Below are positions 26,738-40,534 of a stretch of 50,704 nt of DNA, piece by piece. A model generated the notes under the pieces. That model was not told where the DNA came from, did not search any database, and saw only the letters and a list, made by a program, of their open reading frames with translations. The translations under genes and the position numbers were made by a program. The DNA is from Gammaproteobacteria bacterium. GTDB taxonomy: Bacteria; Pseudomonadota; Gammaproteobacteria; Pseudomonadales; Azotimanducaceae. Location: positions 1 to 50,704 of the forward strand of contig VGVE01000011.1 of assembly GCA_016874135.1 (NCBI GenBank). The letters run 5' to 3'. Position 1 is the stretch's first letter; every line of letters begins with the position of its first letter.

Positions 26738-27927
26738 GCGGGGCGTCGTCTCGCCCGCTGCGGCCATTGCGTTTGGGTATCGTCGCCGGAGAAACATCAG
26801 GCGATCAGCTTGGTGCAGGATTGATTCGTTCGCTGCAGCGGCTCATGCAAGAATCCGGCAGCACCATCGAATTTGTGGGCGTGGGCGGCACCGAGATGGA
26901 GTCGGCCGGTTTGAAGTCCCTCGTGCCGATCAGCGCACTCGCGGTGAACGGCTTCGTGGAACCTGTGCGCCGGCTGCCCGAACTTTGGCACCTCCTGCGG
27001 CATGTAGAAAAGACCTGTGTTGCCCATTCCGTTGACGCCTTCATCGGCGTCGACTTCAACGTCTTCAATCTACTTCTTGAACGTCGCCTCAAGTCAGCCG
27101 GCATCCGAACCGTTCACTATGTTAGCCCCTCCGTCTACGCGTGGCGGCGCGGCCGTGCCAAACGGCTGGCGAAGTCTGCAGGCCTGCTGCTTGCGCTGTA
27201 TCCGTTTGAGGCCGCGTACTACGAAGGGCTTCCGCTGCGCGTAGCTCACGTTGGTCATCCACTGGCACAGTCGATCCCGGTGGATGCGGGTTCACCCACC
27301 GCACGCGCGGCGGCGCGCCGTGAACTGGGCATAGCTGAAACATCCAGGGTGGTTGCGCTGTTGCCGGGGAGCCGAAGGACTGAAGTTGAACTCATGGCCG
27401 GTTCTTTCTTCGGTGCGGCGAACCTCATCGATCAGGATGCACGGACCACATTCGTACTGCCGTGTGTACGTCCGGAGCTTGGAGCGTTGCTGGATGGGCT
27501 GCTGCGTGAACACCGGTCGCTGAACGTCGTTCGATACAACGGCAACGCCCGCCTCGCGCTCGCCGCGTGTGACGGCGCGCTGGTGAAATCCGGAACGGGC
27601 ACGCTGGAAGCCACCTGCATCGGCCGCCCCATGGTGGTGAGTTATCGACTCGGGCCGTGGTCCTATCGCCTTGCAAAGCTCCTGGTGCATACCCGATTCG
27701 TCGCGTTGCCGAACATTCTCGCCGATCGTGCCGTGGTACCCGAGTTGCTGCAGGATGACGCGACCCCGGAAAATCTCGCCGCTGCGCTGCTGCGTGAACT
27801 CGAGGCCGTTGCTTCAGGTGGAACACTGCTTGCGGAATTGCGGGCGCTGCGAAATGCTCTGGCCGTTGGCGAAGGGGCGGATATGGAAGCAGCACGGGCA
27901 GTGCTCTCTCTGGTGGAACCGGCATGA
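26734..27927 (+). CDS. lpxB: Lipid-A-disaccharide synthase LpxB
   Basis: LpxB is a GT19 glycosyltransferase at the inner face of the membrane. It joins UDP-diacylglucosamine and lipid X to form lipid A disaccharide 1-phosphate. The N-terminal [17 protein letters not shown] (15-31) and the later [18 protein letters not shown] and [11 protein letters not shown] are LpxB motifs. The length of 397 aa is slightly above E. coli (382). It is coupled to lpxA and rnhB by ATGA overlaps. LpxC, LpxH and LpxK are not in the window. Confidence 0.96.
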   Translation: MSGASSRPLRPLRLGIVAGETSGDQLGAGLIRSLQRLMQESGSTIEFVGVGGTEMESAGLKSLVPISALAVNGFVEPVRRLPELWHLLRHVEKTCVAHSVDAFIGVDFNVFNLLLERRLKSAGIRTVHYVSPSVYAWRRGRAKRLAKSAGLLLALYPFEAAYYEGLPLRVAHVGHPLAQSIPVDAGSPTARAAARRELGIAETSRVVALLPGSRRTEVELMAGSFFGAANLIDQDARTTFVLPCVRPELGALLDGLLREHRSLNVVRYNGNARLALAACDGALVKSGTGTLEATCIGRPMVVSYRLGPWSYRLAKLLVHTRFVALPNILADRAVVPELLQDDATPENLAAALLRELEAVASGGTLLAELRALRNALAVGEGADMEAARAVLSLVEPA

Positions 27928-28607
27928 CCGTGAGGCCGGGATCTGTGGCCACCCGCGATCATGTCCTCATTGCCGGCGTGGATGAGGTCGGGCGTGGTCC
28001 ATTAGCAGGCCCTGTGGTTACGGCAGCAGTGATCCTTGATCCGGACCATCCGATTGCAGGCATTGGCGATTCCAAACAAATCAGCGAACGCAGAAGGGAA
28101 GTGCTGGCTGAGCTGATCAGGAAGCAGGCGCTGGCCTGGTCAATCGGCCGAGCCGAGGTTCATGAAATCGACTCGCTCAATATTCTGCAGGCCACGCTGC
28201 TGGCCATGCGCCGCGCCGTTGCCGCTCTGCCTCTTCGGCCAGCAAAGGTACTGGTGGACGGTAATCGCACATCTGATTTTGGCTATCCTGCTGAAGCGGT
28301 GATCGGCGGTGATGCGCGGATCCCCTGCATCGGCGCAGCATCCATTCTGGCGAAAGTGCATAGGGACGCAGAAATGCGTGAACTGGCGCTGATGTATCCA
28401 GGGTATGGATTCGAGCGGCACAAGGGTTACGGTACGCGGGAACATCTGGAGGCGCTGCGCGTAAGAGGCGCTTTGCCGGTTCATCGCCGCTCTTTTTCGC
28501 CAGTGGCTGATTCGCTAGTCGCTCATTCTCCAGTCTCAGATTTTCCGGTTTCTGGTGCTCCGCGCTCTGACGGCTGTTTTGAGGTGCGGGTGGGGCCGAG
28601 CCCATGA
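27924..28607 (+). CDS. rnhB: Ribonuclease HII with an atypical C-terminal tail
   Basis: RNase HII cuts RNA in RNA/DNA hybrids and at single ribonucleotides in DNA. Active-site residues D20 and E21 lie in [16 protein letters not shown]. The next Asp is in VLVDGNR (about 113) and the fourth in HRDAEMR. The usual C-terminal end is reached near VHRRSFSPV (about 188-195). A further ~33 residues follow, with a degenerate run ([18 protein letters not shown]) that looks like a short internal repeat. The overlaps with lpxB and dnaE (4 nt each, ATGA) are standard. Confidence 0.94.
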   Translation: MTVRPGSVATRDHVLIAGVDEVGRGPLAGPVVTAAVILDPDHPIAGIGDSKQISERRREVLAELIRKQALAWSIGRAEVHEIDSLNILQATLLAMRRAVAALPLRPAKVLVDGNRTSDFGYPAEAVIGGDARIPCIGAASILAKVHRDAEMRELALMYPGYGFERHKGYGTREHLEALRVRGALPVHRRSFSPVADSLVAHSPVSDFPVSGAPRSDGCFEVRVGPSP

Positions 28608-31600
28608 CGGTGTCCACTGGATTCGTGCATCTGCAGGTTCACAGTGAATATTCACTGGCGGATGGCATCGTCCGGATCAAAGACTTGGCGAAGAGAACAG
28701 CGGGCCTGGAGATGCCCGCGGTGGCGATGACGGACCGGGGTAACCTGTTCGCCTTGCTGAAGTTCTATCAGGCCGCCTTAAGCGCGGGCATCAAACCAGT
28801 TCTCGGTGTGGAAGTCCGTTACCGCATCGCAAGCGGCGGGCTTGCCCGGGTTGTGCTGCTCGCCATGAACCAGACCGGTTACAACAATCTTCTGCGCCTC
28901 GCTTCCGATGCCTACGTGGGTGATGCCGAACACGGACTGGTGACACCCGAAGCGATCAGCCGTTACCAGGACGGTCTGATCATGTTGTCTGGCGCGCGCT
29001 ACGGTGAGGTCGGTGTTGCGCTTGCTTCCGGCGACGTGACGGGAGCCGCTGCCATCGCCGCTAGTTGGGCCAAGGTTTTTGATCGACGTTTTTATCTTGA
29101 GCTGCAACGCACGGGTCGCCCTGGCGAAGAGGTCTCCGTGCGTGCGCATGTTGCGCTGGCGCGTGAACTTGGACTTCCGGTGGTGGCAACCAATGAAGTG
29201 TGTTTCCTGCTGGCCGAAGACTATGAGGCGCACGAAACCCGCATCTGCATCCACCAGGGACGTGTACTCAACGACCCGCGGCGGGAACGAGGTTATTCAG
29301 CGGCACAGTATCTGAAGTCATCTGCAGAGATGATCGAACTCTTCGCGGATATTCCGGAGGCTATCGCCAATACCGTCGCGATCGCCAGACGCTGCAACGT
29401 GGCGCTGACACTTGGCAAACCGTTTCTGCCGAACTACCCGGTGAGTGCGGGTGAAACGCTGGAGTCGCACCTGGATCGCATGTCGGAAGAAGGCCTTAAC
29501 CGGCGTCTCGTCCGCGTATATGAGGACGCGCAACGTGCCGCCGTGACGGGCAACAAACAGCACCCCGAAGAATCCGCCTATCGGCAGCGTCTGGCCTTTG
29601 AACTTGGCGTGATCAAGCAGATGGGGTTCGCGGGTTACTTCCTCATCGTCATGGAGTTCATTGGTTGGGCGCGCGAGCAAGGGATTCCCGTGGGTCCCGG
29701 ACGCGGATCCGGAGCCGGCTCGCTGGTGGCTTATTGCCTTGGCATCACGGACCTGGACCCGCTTGCGTATGACCTGCTGTTTGAGCGATTTCTGAATCCG
29801 GAGCGCGTTTCGATGCCGGATTTTGATGTGGATTTTTGCATGGAGGGGCGTGATCGGGTCATCAGTCATGTCAGTGAACGTTACGGTCATGCTGCCGTCA
29901 GCCAGATCATCACCTTCGGCACCATGGCCGCGAAGGCGGTGGTAAGGGATGTTGCCCGGGTGCAAGGCAAACCCTATGGGCTCGCCGACAAACTCTCGAA
30001 GCTGATTCCGTTTGAAGTCGGCATGACCCTGGATAAGGCGGTCAGTGAAACGAAGGAACTGCGTGACTTCATTGCCTCCAGCGACGAAGTCGGCGAAATC
30101 ATGGAGATGGCCTACAAACTCGAAGGCATCGTTCGCAATGTGGGGAGGCACGCAGGTGGTGTGGTGATTGCACCAACGGAACTGGCTGAATTCGTACCGC
30201 TCTACACGGAAGAGTCCGGCGGCTCGCTTGTGGCGCAATTCGACAAGGACGATGTTGAAAAAGCCGGGCTCGTGAAATTCGATTTTCTTGGGCTCAAGAC
30301 GCTCACGATCATCGACTGGTGCGTGAAGGCGATCAATGAGGACCGTCTCGAAGAACCCCTCAACATTGATTCCATCCCTCTCAAGGATGCAGCAACATTC
30401 GGGCTCCTCAAACGGGCTGAAACCGCTGCGGTGTTCCAGCTCGAATCACGCGGCATGCGGGACCTCATCCGCCGCCTGTTGCCCGATAACATCGAAGACA
30501 TCATTGCGTTGGTCGCCTTGTTTCGCCCCGGACCCTTGCAGAGTGGCGCGGTGGACGACTACATCAATCGCAAACACGGTCAGGAACCGGTTGAGTATCC
30601 ACACGAATCGCTGGAGTGGGTACTTTCAGGAACCTGGGGTGTGGTGCTCTACCAGGAGCAGGTCATGCAGATCGCACAGGTCCTGGCTGGATTCTCTCTG
30701 GGTCAGGCGGACCTCCTGCGTCGCGCGATGGGCAAGAAGAAGCCGGAGGAAATGGCCAAGGTCCGCAAACAGTTCCTTGAAGGTTGTGCGGTGCGCAGCG
30801 TCGACGAGCACATGGCCGGTGACATCTTCGACCTCATGGAGAAATTTGCCGGCTACGCGTTCAACAAATCCCACTCTGCCACATACGCGCTGGTGTCCTA
30901 CCAGACGGCCTACCTCAAGACGCATTTTCCGACGTACTTCATGGCTGCCAACCTGTCTGCGGACATGCACAACATTGATCGCGTCGTGCAACTCATCGAC
31001 GAAGTGCGGCGTATGGAGCTGGCGCTCAACCCGCCTGACATCAACCGCAGTGATTTCCGCTTTGTGGTGCGTGATGGCGCCATCGTCTATGGCCTCGGCG
31101 CGGTACGTGGCGTTGGTGAAGGGCCGGTGGAACTGATCGCTGCCGAGCGGCAGAAGGGGCCGTTTGTAAGCCTTGCCGATTTTTGCCAGCGCATCGATGG
31201 ACGCAAAGTGAACCGGCGGGTGATTGAAGCACTCATCCGCTCAGGCGCGATGGATGGCTTGTGTGCTGGCACACCTTCCCTTAATGCTCGTCGCGCCGCG
31301 TTGCTGGCTGAATTGCCGCAGGCCATCCAAAGTGCGGAGCAGGTGTCTCGGGACCGCTCCCTTGGCATCGTCGATCTCTTTGGGGGCGTGGCCGCAGGCG
31401 ATGCTGCGGTACCGGTAAAGGTGGATTTTCGGCCGATGGATGACGGTGAACGGCTGGCCGGGGAGAAGAGCTCACTCGGCCTCTATCTGACCGGACACCC
31501 CGTTGACCCCTATCTCCCGGAGCTGCGGGCCATGTGCCGGACCCGCCTCGTCGATCTGGTTCCGGATCGGAAAACCCAGTTCATTGGCGGGACAGTCGTT

Positions 31601-32125
31601 TCGATCCGTGTCATGAAATCGAAGCGCGGTGGCAACAACGCTTATGTCGTGATCGATGATCGCAGCGCAAGGATCGAGGCGACGCTGTTCAATGATGTGT
31701 GGGACAGCTTCCGCGAGCACCTGCGTGAGGACGTGCCGGTCATGCTCGAAGGCATGGCGCACATGGATGAGTTCAATGGCAGTGAAGGAACCCGGTTCCG
31801 GGTCGAACGTGTTCTGTCGATGGAAGAAGCCCGACGGAGGTTTGCGCGCGCGGTCGAAATCCGGGTTGATCCGCAGGTGTCGCCGGCGCGCGGTGAATCG
31901 ATGTCACATGCGCTCGTAAAGACGTTGTCGGCTGTGCTTGCTCCCCATCGCCTTCCGGATCAAGGGTGCGGTGTATCGCTGATCTACAGCTCACCCGAAG
32001 CTATGGCGCACATCTGGCTCGGCGAAGAGTGGCGCGTGCGGCCGAGTGACGAACTGCTGCGCAGTCTTCGTGATCGTTTCGGCCCCGAGAGTACCCGGCT
32101 CGCTTTTTTGCATGCCACAGTCTGA
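28604..32125 (+). CDS. dnaE: DNA polymerase III alpha subunit
   Basis: This is the replicative polymerase catalytic subunit. Domains in order: PHP ([15 protein letters not shown], about 7-21), palm with the catalytic Asp pair in [15 protein letters not shown] (about 404-418), thumb/fingers ([22 protein letters not shown]), tandem helix-hairpin-helix near 830-900, an OB-fold (about 990-1070) and a C-terminal tau-binding tail. The 1173 aa are close to E. coli DnaE (1160), so this is DnaE1, not the mutagenic DnaE2. It starts within rnhB (ATGA) and overlaps tilS by 14 nt. accA, the normal next gene, is absent. Confidence 0.97.
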   Translation: MTVSTGFVHLQVHSEYSLADGIVRIKDLAKRTAGLEMPAVAMTDRGNLFALLKFYQAALSAGIKPVLGVEVRYRIASGGLARVVLLAMNQTGYNNLLRLASDAYVGDAEHGLVTPEAISRYQDGLIMLSGARYGEVGVALASGDVTGAAAIAASWAKVFDRRFYLELQRTGRPGEEVSVRAHVALARELGLPVVATNEVCFLLAEDYEAHETRICIHQGRVLNDPRRERGYSAAQYLKSSAEMIELFADIPEAIANTVAIARRCNVALTLGKPFLPNYPVSAGETLESHLDRMSEEGLNRRLVRVYEDAQRAAVTGNKQHPEESAYRQRLAFELGVIKQMGFAGYFLIVMEFIGWAREQGIPVGPGRGSGAGSLVAYCLGITDLDPLAYDLLFERFLNPERVSMPDFDVDFCMEGRDRVISHVSERYGHAAVSQIITFGTMAAKAVVRDVARVQGKPYGLADKLSKLIPFEVGMTLDKAVSETKELRDFIASSDEVGEIMEMAYKLEGIVRNVGRHAGGVVIAPTELAEFVPLYTEESGGSLVAQFDKDDVEKAGLVKFDFLGLKTLTIIDWCVKAINEDRLEEPLNIDSIPLKDAATFGLLKRAETAAVFQLESRGMRDLIRRLLPDNIEDIIALVALFRPGPLQSGAVDDYINRKHGQEPVEYPHESLEWVLSGTWGVVLYQEQVMQIAQVLAGFSLGQADLLRRAMGKKKPEEMAKVRKQFLEGCAVRSVDEHMAGDIFDLMEKFAGYAFNKSHSATYALVSYQTAYLKTHFPTYFMAANLSADMHNIDRVVQLIDEVRRMELALNPPDINRSDFRFVVRDGAIVYGLGAVRGVGEGPVELIAAERQKGPFVSLADFCQRIDGRKVNRRVIEALIRSGAMDGLCAGTPSLNARRAALLAELPQAIQSAEQVSRDRSLGIVDLFGGVAAGDAAVPVKVDFRPMDDGERLAGEKSSLGLYLTGHPVDPYLPELRAMCRTRLVDLVPDRKTQFIGGTVVSIRVMKSKRGGNNAYVVIDDRSARIEATLFNDVWDSFREHLREDVPVMLEGMAHMDEFNGSEGTRFRVERVLSMEEARRRFARAVEIRVDPQVSPARGESMSHALVKTLSAVLAPHRLPDQGCGVSLIYSSPEAMAHIWLGEEWRVRPSDELLRSLRDRFGPESTRLAFLHATV

Positions 32126-33371
32126 TCAATCGCCACGCCCGAAAGTCCTTCAGGCAGTTGCGAATGCTGTTTCGGACCGGACGGGTCGTTGTGTCGTCGG
32201 CTTTTCCGGTGGTCTTGATTCAACGGTACTGCTCTGGGCCGCCCACCAACAGGTGGGCTCCCGGGTTATTGCGGCCCATGTGAATCATGGTTGGCATCCG
32301 GACGCTGCGCACTGGGAGGCAAGGTGCGAGGCGACTGCGCGAGGATTGGGTGTGGAGTTTCGCAGTACCCGCCTGTCTTTGGATCGAATCGGCAATCTTG
32401 AGGACGAGGCGCGGCGTGCGCGGCATGCATGGCTTGCAGGATTGTTGCAGACCGGAGATCTGCTTCTGCTCGCCCATCATCAGGATGATCAGGCAGAAAC
32501 GCTGTTGTTGCGGGTGATCCAGGGCAGGGGGGCGTATGGCATGCCGGTGCACCGCGCCGCGGGACGAGGCGAACTGGTGAGGCCATTTCTCGCCATTCCA
32601 CGAGCGGATCTGCATTCCGTTGCGGTTGCGTCAGGTCTGCAATGGATCGAAGACCCGGCCAATGGTGAGCCACGCTATGACCGGGTCTGGCTTCGCCGAG
32701 AGGTCCTGCCACGGCTCACTTCCCGCGGGCCTGATGTGTTGACTCGTGTTGCTGGCCTTGCGCACAGGGAATTGCACCGCGAATCTGCTGCAACTCATCT
32801 CGCGGCGACGCTACCTCGGCCGGTACATCTGCAGGCGTTACCTGCGGCAGCGGAGGTCGCTGCCGAAGTGCTGCGTTGGTGGCTGCTTGCGCAGGGTGGG
32901 CCGGAGACGTCATCACGCGATCTTCACAACTGGATCAGTTCGGTACGGAGCAACTCGGCAACCTGTGGTCTGTCACTGAGGCGTGGTCGGCTCATCCACT
33001 ATCAGTCGCGGTTGTATTGGCAAGATGTCTTGACCGGTGTTGAGGCGACACCGATTTTGACCATCGATGGAGAGGTCGAGCTGCCACACGGACGTTTCCA
33101 CTGGCGTGATGCGAATGTGGGTGCTGGTCTACGTGTGGACTTCGATCAACCGAAGCTGCGGCTGAGAAGAGGGCGCGGATTCACCACGGCGCGTGCATTG
33201 CTGCAGCGCGCAGTTCTGCCCTGGGAGCGCTATCGATATCCGCTGGTGGTCCGCGATGGTGCGCTCGTCTCCATTCCGGATGTGGCGCAGAGCGAGTCAA
33301 AGGAGGGTGTTTTCCGTTTTGTTCCAGCCGTTCCCACCCTTCGGCCGGACTTTGATTCTGCCGGTTCCTGA
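32112..33371 (+). CDS. tilS: tRNA(Ile)-lysidine synthase TilS
   Basis: TilS converts C34 of the CAU-anticodon tRNA-Ile to lysidine, switching its codon from AUG to AUA. The ATP-pyrophosphatase P-loop is SGGLDST (32-38). Other N-type motifs are HVNHGW, LLLAHHQDDQAET and a C-terminal TilS substrate-binding domain. The ATG at 32112 lies inside the dnaE 3' end (14-nt overlap) without a ribosome site, so translation probably depends on dnaE. An upstream in-frame start at 32046 would add a sequence entirely within dnaE. The length of 419 aa is typical. Confidence 0.94.
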   Translation: MPQSDQSPRPKVLQAVANAVSDRTGRCVVGFSGGLDSTVLLWAAHQQVGSRVIAAHVNHGWHPDAAHWEARCEATARGLGVEFRSTRLSLDRIGNLEDEARRARHAWLAGLLQTGDLLLLAHHQDDQAETLLLRVIQGRGAYGMPVHRAAGRGELVRPFLAIPRADLHSVAVASGLQWIEDPANGEPRYDRVWLRREVLPRLTSRGPDVLTRVAGLAHRELHRESAATHLAATLPRPVHLQALPAAAEVAAEVLRWWLLAQGGPETSSRDLHNWISSVRSNSATCGLSLRRGRLIHYQSRLYWQDVLTGVEATPILTIDGEVELPHGRFHWRDANVGAGLRVDFDQPKLRLRRGRGFTTARALLQRAVLPWERYRYPLVVRDGALVSIPDVAQSESKEGVFRFVPAVPTLRPDFDSAGS

Positions 33372-33462
33372 ACATGGCCTGCGCCGCTATTGGTTGAGCT
33401 CGGCAAGGGCATTTGTTAACGTGCCAGTCCATCTTGCGTACCGGATCATTCCGCCCCCCTGA

Positions 33463-35220
<1,758 letters not shown>

Positions 35221-35222
35221 CG

Positions 35223-37449
<2,227 letters not shown>

Positions 37450-37460
37450 TCCGGGTTTGA

Positions 37461-37556
37461 ATGAACATGGTGTCGTCCGGACTGGCGGCACGACTCGAGC
37501 AGAGCCTGACCCACCTGCTGATTGATACCCTGATAACCGACATGGATCTTGAGTGA
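37461..37556 (+). CDS. Doubtful 31-residue ORF between eno and ftsB
   Basis: An ATG at 37461 opens 31 codons (start MNMVSSGLAARLEQ, end LITDMDLE) closed by tandem TGA TGA. The middle is amphipathic. There is no good ribosome site (CCGGG only) and no recognised homologue. It lies in the 162-bp gap before ftsB, so it may be chance. Confidence 0.15.
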   Translation: MNMVSSGLAARLEQSLTHLLIDTLITDMDLE

Positions 37557-37611
37557 TGACACATCAACTGAACCCGCTCAGGCTTAGGTTCTCCATCGGA
37601 CGGAGGATGCG

Positions 37612-37890
37612 GTGCGCCTGACCATTCTCATCGCGATGCTCATTGTCGGGTCCCTGCAGTACAAAGTGTGGTTTTCCGATGTCGGCTTCCGCGCCGCACA
37701 GGTGCTCGAAGCGGAGCTTCAGGCACAGAAGGAAAAGACTGCAGAGCTCAAGGCATCAAATGCGGTTCTCGAGGCCGAAGTCATGGCGCTCAATAGCGGT
37801 ACCGAAGTGTTCGAGGCACGTGCGCGTCTGGTTCTCGGTATGGTGCGCCAGGATGAGATTTTTGTTCTGGTTGGTGACGCTCCGCGCTGA
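37612..37890 (+). CDS. ftsB: Cell division protein FtsB
   Basis: FtsB is a small bitopic divisome protein that forms a complex with FtsL and FtsQ and helps activate FtsWI. It has 92 aa: a membrane helix at about 2-17 (RLTILIAMLIVGSLQY), then KVWF, a coiled coil at about 29-62 (LEAELQAQKEKTAELKASN) and a short C-terminal domain (GTEVFEARARLVLGMVRQDEIFV). The GTG start has GGAGGA (37602-37607) at 4-nt spacing. It follows eno as usual, but its stop overlaps truD directly. The ispD and ispF genes that normally intervene are missing. Confidence 0.94.
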   Translation: MRLTILIAMLIVGSLQYKVWFSDVGFRAAQVLEAELQAQKEKTAELKASNAVLEAEVMALNSGTEVFEARARLVLGMVRQDEIFVLVGDAPR

Positions 37891-38864
37891 TGTCGGATTC
37901 CGGGTTCTCAGTGTCTGGCAGTGTTTTGAGTGACGTGTCGGCGATTGGTGCCGGGCAGCGTCCTTGTGGCCGCCTGCGTGAACACGTCGAAGATTTTGCA
38001 GTCTTCGAAATCCTTGAGCCGCAAGTTTCTCTGCAAGGTGAACATCTTTGGCTTCGCATCCGAAAGACGAGGATCAGCACTCCCGCTGCCGCCCGCAGGA
38101 TTGCTGAGCTGCTGAAGATTGATGTGCGGGACGTGGGCTATTCCGGGCTCAAGGACGAACGATCAATCTCGGAACAGTGGTTCAGCGTTCCCGTTCGTGG
38201 CGACATATCGGCGCCGCCCGGTTCTGACGCGGAGGGTGAACTCCAGGTTTTGCAGACCGTACTTCAGCCGGGGAAGCTGCGCCGCGGGATGCATGCGGGC
38301 AACCGATTCCAGATCGTTTTGCGGGATGTGACCAGGCGGATCGAAATTCTAGCAGAGTGGCGTTTTCCCAACGCCTTCGGTTCGCGGCGATTCGGCACGG
38401 ACAATATTGAACGGGCGCTCGAGTGGCTTGATTCCCGCCGCTCGCGACGCATCAGCCGATTCAAACAAGGTATCTACCTGTCGGTGTTGCGTTCGCTCCT
38501 GTTCAACAAGGTGCTGGCCGCACGTATCGACGCGGACAATTGGTCCACGTGTATACCAGGAGATGTTGCCGATGCTGCCGGGTTTCCAACGGGACCGCTC
38601 TGGGGTCGGGGGCGCTCGCGGACGCAAGGCGCCGCCGCCGCCCTCGAATCAGCGGCGCTCGAACAACTGCAGCAGGTGTGTGAAGGCCTTGAGTTCGCCG
38701 GTGTGGATCAGTCCAGACGCAGCTTTGTGGGCGTAGCGCGCGACGTGATTGCGCACTGGCCGTCGGCGGATCGGCTCGAGATTGGATTTACTCTGACGAC
38801 CGGCAGTTATGCAACGACTGCGCTCGCGGAGCTCTTCGCTCTCGATGACAGAGCGGATCGATGA
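37890..38864 (+). CDS. truD: tRNA pseudouridine(13) synthase TruD
   Basis: TruD makes pseudouridine 13 in tRNA-Glu. The catalytic Asp is D89 in YSGLKDERSISEQWFSV (family GLKD..A.T.Q). Other markers are LRRGMHAGNRFQIVLR and FPNAFGSRRFG (family P N YFG.QRFG). The length of 324 aa is a little below E. coli (349). The ATG overlaps the ftsB stop as TGATG and its own stop overlaps pcm (ATGA). The neighbours expected on both sides (ispF, surE) are absent. Confidence 0.94.
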   Translation: MSDSGFSVSGSVLSDVSAIGAGQRPCGRLREHVEDFAVFEILEPQVSLQGEHLWLRIRKTRISTPAAARRIAELLKIDVRDVGYSGLKDERSISEQWFSVPVRGDISAPPGSDAEGELQVLQTVLQPGKLRRGMHAGNRFQIVLRDVTRRIEILAEWRFPNAFGSRRFGTDNIERALEWLDSRRSRRISRFKQGIYLSVLRSLLFNKVLAARIDADNWSTCIPGDVADAAGFPTGPLWGRGRSRTQGAAAALESAALEQLQQVCEGLEFAGVDQSRRSFVGVARDVIAHWPSADRLEIGFTLTTGSYATTALAELFALDDRADR

Positions 38865-39544
38865 AGAGGGAACTTGAAGGCATCGGCATGACTTCGAAAC
38901 GCACGCGCGACCGGCTGGTTGCGCGGCTGCGTCAACGCGGTATCACCCATGAAGGCGTATTGCAGTCGATAGGCGATGTGCCGAGACACCTGTTCGTCGA
39001 TGAAGCGTTCGAACATCGCGCGTATGAAGACACGGCGTTGCCGGTGGGTTTCGGGCAGACGATTTCCCAGCCCTATGTGGTCGCGCGGATGACCCAGACG
39101 TTGCTTGCCAACAATCCACGGCATGTCCTGGAAGTGGGCACAGGAACGGGCTATCAGACTGCGGTGCTGGCACCGCTCGTGCACCGGATTCTCACCATTG
39201 AACGTATCGAAGGGCTACTTGCGAAAGCGCAACAACGGCTGCGGGTTCTCGGTGTGGACAACGTCCGTTACCGTCTGGGTGATGGGTACGAAGGCTGGCC
39301 GGCCGAGAGTCCGTTTGATGCGATTCTCGTTGCAGCGGCGCCTCCGGAAGTACCTCCGGTCCTCCTGTCACAGTTGGCTGAAGGTGGGCGGTTGGTAGTT
39401 CCTGTTGGCGGAGATGATGGCCAGGAACTCAGGTTCATCGAACGTGTCGGAGATACGTTTGCCACCCGGATTGTGGAAAACGTACGTTTTGTGCCATTAG
39501 TAAAGGGAGTCAGGCAGTACCGGGGGAGTGACCTAGATGACTGA
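38861..39544 (+). CDS. pcm: Protein-L-isoaspartate O-methyltransferase Pcm
   Basis: Pcm is an S-adenosylmethionine-dependent enzyme that starts repair of isoaspartyl damage in proteins. Motifs: GFGQTISQPYVVARM (about 63-77), the SAM site EVGTGTGYQTAVLA (about 92-105) and PEVPPVLLSQLAEGGRLVVPVG. The ATG at 38861 overlaps truD by 4 nt and gives 227 aa. An internal ATG at 38888 with AAGG upstream gives a length nearer the usual 208-215 and cannot be excluded. It leads to nlpD, but surE, its usual upstream partner, is missing. Confidence 0.95.
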   Translation: MKRELEGIGMTSKRTRDRLVARLRQRGITHEGVLQSIGDVPRHLFVDEAFEHRAYEDTALPVGFGQTISQPYVVARMTQTLLANNPRHVLEVGTGTGYQTAVLAPLVHRILTIERIEGLLAKAQQRLRVLGVDNVRYRLGDGYEGWPAESPFDAILVAAAPPEVPPVLLSQLAEGGRLVVPVGGDDGQELRFIERVGDTFATRIVENVRFVPLVKGVRQYRGSDLDD

Positions 39545-39568
39545 AACGGCGACAATGGTCTCTGACAA

Positions 39569-40378
39569 GTGAGCATACGGAGCCGGACGACTTTGCACTG
39601 GCGTGCTGTCGCCGCAGCATCAACACAGGCAGCGGTGTTGATGTGGTTGTTCCTCATGGCCACAGGTTGTGCAGAGCGGGGGCGACCGCTTGTGATCGAC
39701 AAAACGGAGCAGCGCAAACCCGTACTCGTGGTGCGAAACAGTGATGTTCGGTCGGCACCGAACCCCGAGCGGGACGAGTACGTGGTAGGGAAGGGTGACA
39801 CGGTCTACCGGATTGCGTGGCGCTTCGGGAGAACGGTCGAAGCGATTGCAAGTGCCAATGGACTTGAACCGCCGTACGCGATTTTTCCGGGCCAGCGGCT
39901 GCGGGTACAGGGCGCCGTTACGCCATCGGCACCCGGTCTACAGTCCGGTGATGCAAGCGCGGCTGGAACCCTGTCAACCGGCATTGGCGGTTCTTTGCCT
40001 CCCGTCGTGGAAACACCATCCGGACCTGTTCGATGGTCATGGCCCGTGCCTGCCACACCACTGCGCGAGTTCGGGAGGGGCAACAAGGGGCTCGACTTCG
40101 AGGTGGCAGTGGGTACCACGGTGCGCGCTGCCGGTACCGGGGTTGTGGTTTATTCCGGTGTGGGTCTTGGCGGCTATGAAAGCCTGCTGATTCTTCGCCA
40201 TGACGGCGGCTTTCTGAGCGCCTACAGCCTGAATTGTGCCGTAGCGCCCAAGGAAGGTGACGTGCTCAAGGCGGGTGATCCGATCGCTGACATCAGTAGC
40301 GGTGGACGTGCTGCCCGATTCCACTTCGAGATTCGCAGGGATGGCGATCCGGTCAGTCCACGCACCCTGCTGAAGTGA
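39569..40378 (+). CDS. nlpD: LysM/LytM-domain lipoprotein NlpD (amidase activator)
   Basis: NlpD is an outer-membrane lipoprotein that activates AmiC-type amidases during septum splitting. The N-terminus has a hydrophobic stretch and lipobox MATGC with Cys34. A LysM domain follows (about 69-113, YVVGKGDTVYRIAWRFG). The C-terminal LytM/M23 domain (about 160-269) is degenerate: the zinc-binding HxGxD is NKGLDF and only one His remains in RFHFEIR, as in activator rather than peptidase members. The start is a GTG at 39569. rpoS, normally next, is absent. Confidence 0.92.
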   Translation: MSIRSRTTLHWRAVAAASTQAAVLMWLFLMATGCAERGRPLVIDKTEQRKPVLVVRNSDVRSAPNPERDEYVVGKGDTVYRIAWRFGRTVEAIASANGLEPPYAIFPGQRLRVQGAVTPSAPGLQSGDASAAGTLSTGIGGSLPPVVETPSGPVRWSWPVPATPLREFGRGNKGLDFEVAVGTTVRAAGTGVVVYSGVGLGGYESLLILRHDGGFLSAYSLNCAVAPKEGDVLKAGDPIADISSGGRAARFHFEIRRDGDPVSPRTLLK

Positions 40379-40534
40379 TGCTGCGCGGGAATCATGTTGC
40401 CGCTCACCAGACTGAGATGGCGGGGAACGTTGCAGTTGCCGTCTCGTTAAACGCTCGATGGGCTGGGACGCGACGGCCGTTCAGCCTGCCACATCTAAGG
40501 TGAACAGGAGACTCTACTTGAGAGCCCCTATTTG

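Noticed and set aside
29318..30238. 306-codon minus-strand frame within dnaE
   Set aside because: Histidine- and arginine-rich antisense shadow of DnaE.
40379..40534. Possible RsmZ-like regulatory RNA between nlpD and fdxA (four GGA motifs on the plus strand)
   Set aside because: Pseudomonas rsmZ lies near fdxA, so I looked. The GGAs are not in evident hairpin loops and there is no promoter or terminator.
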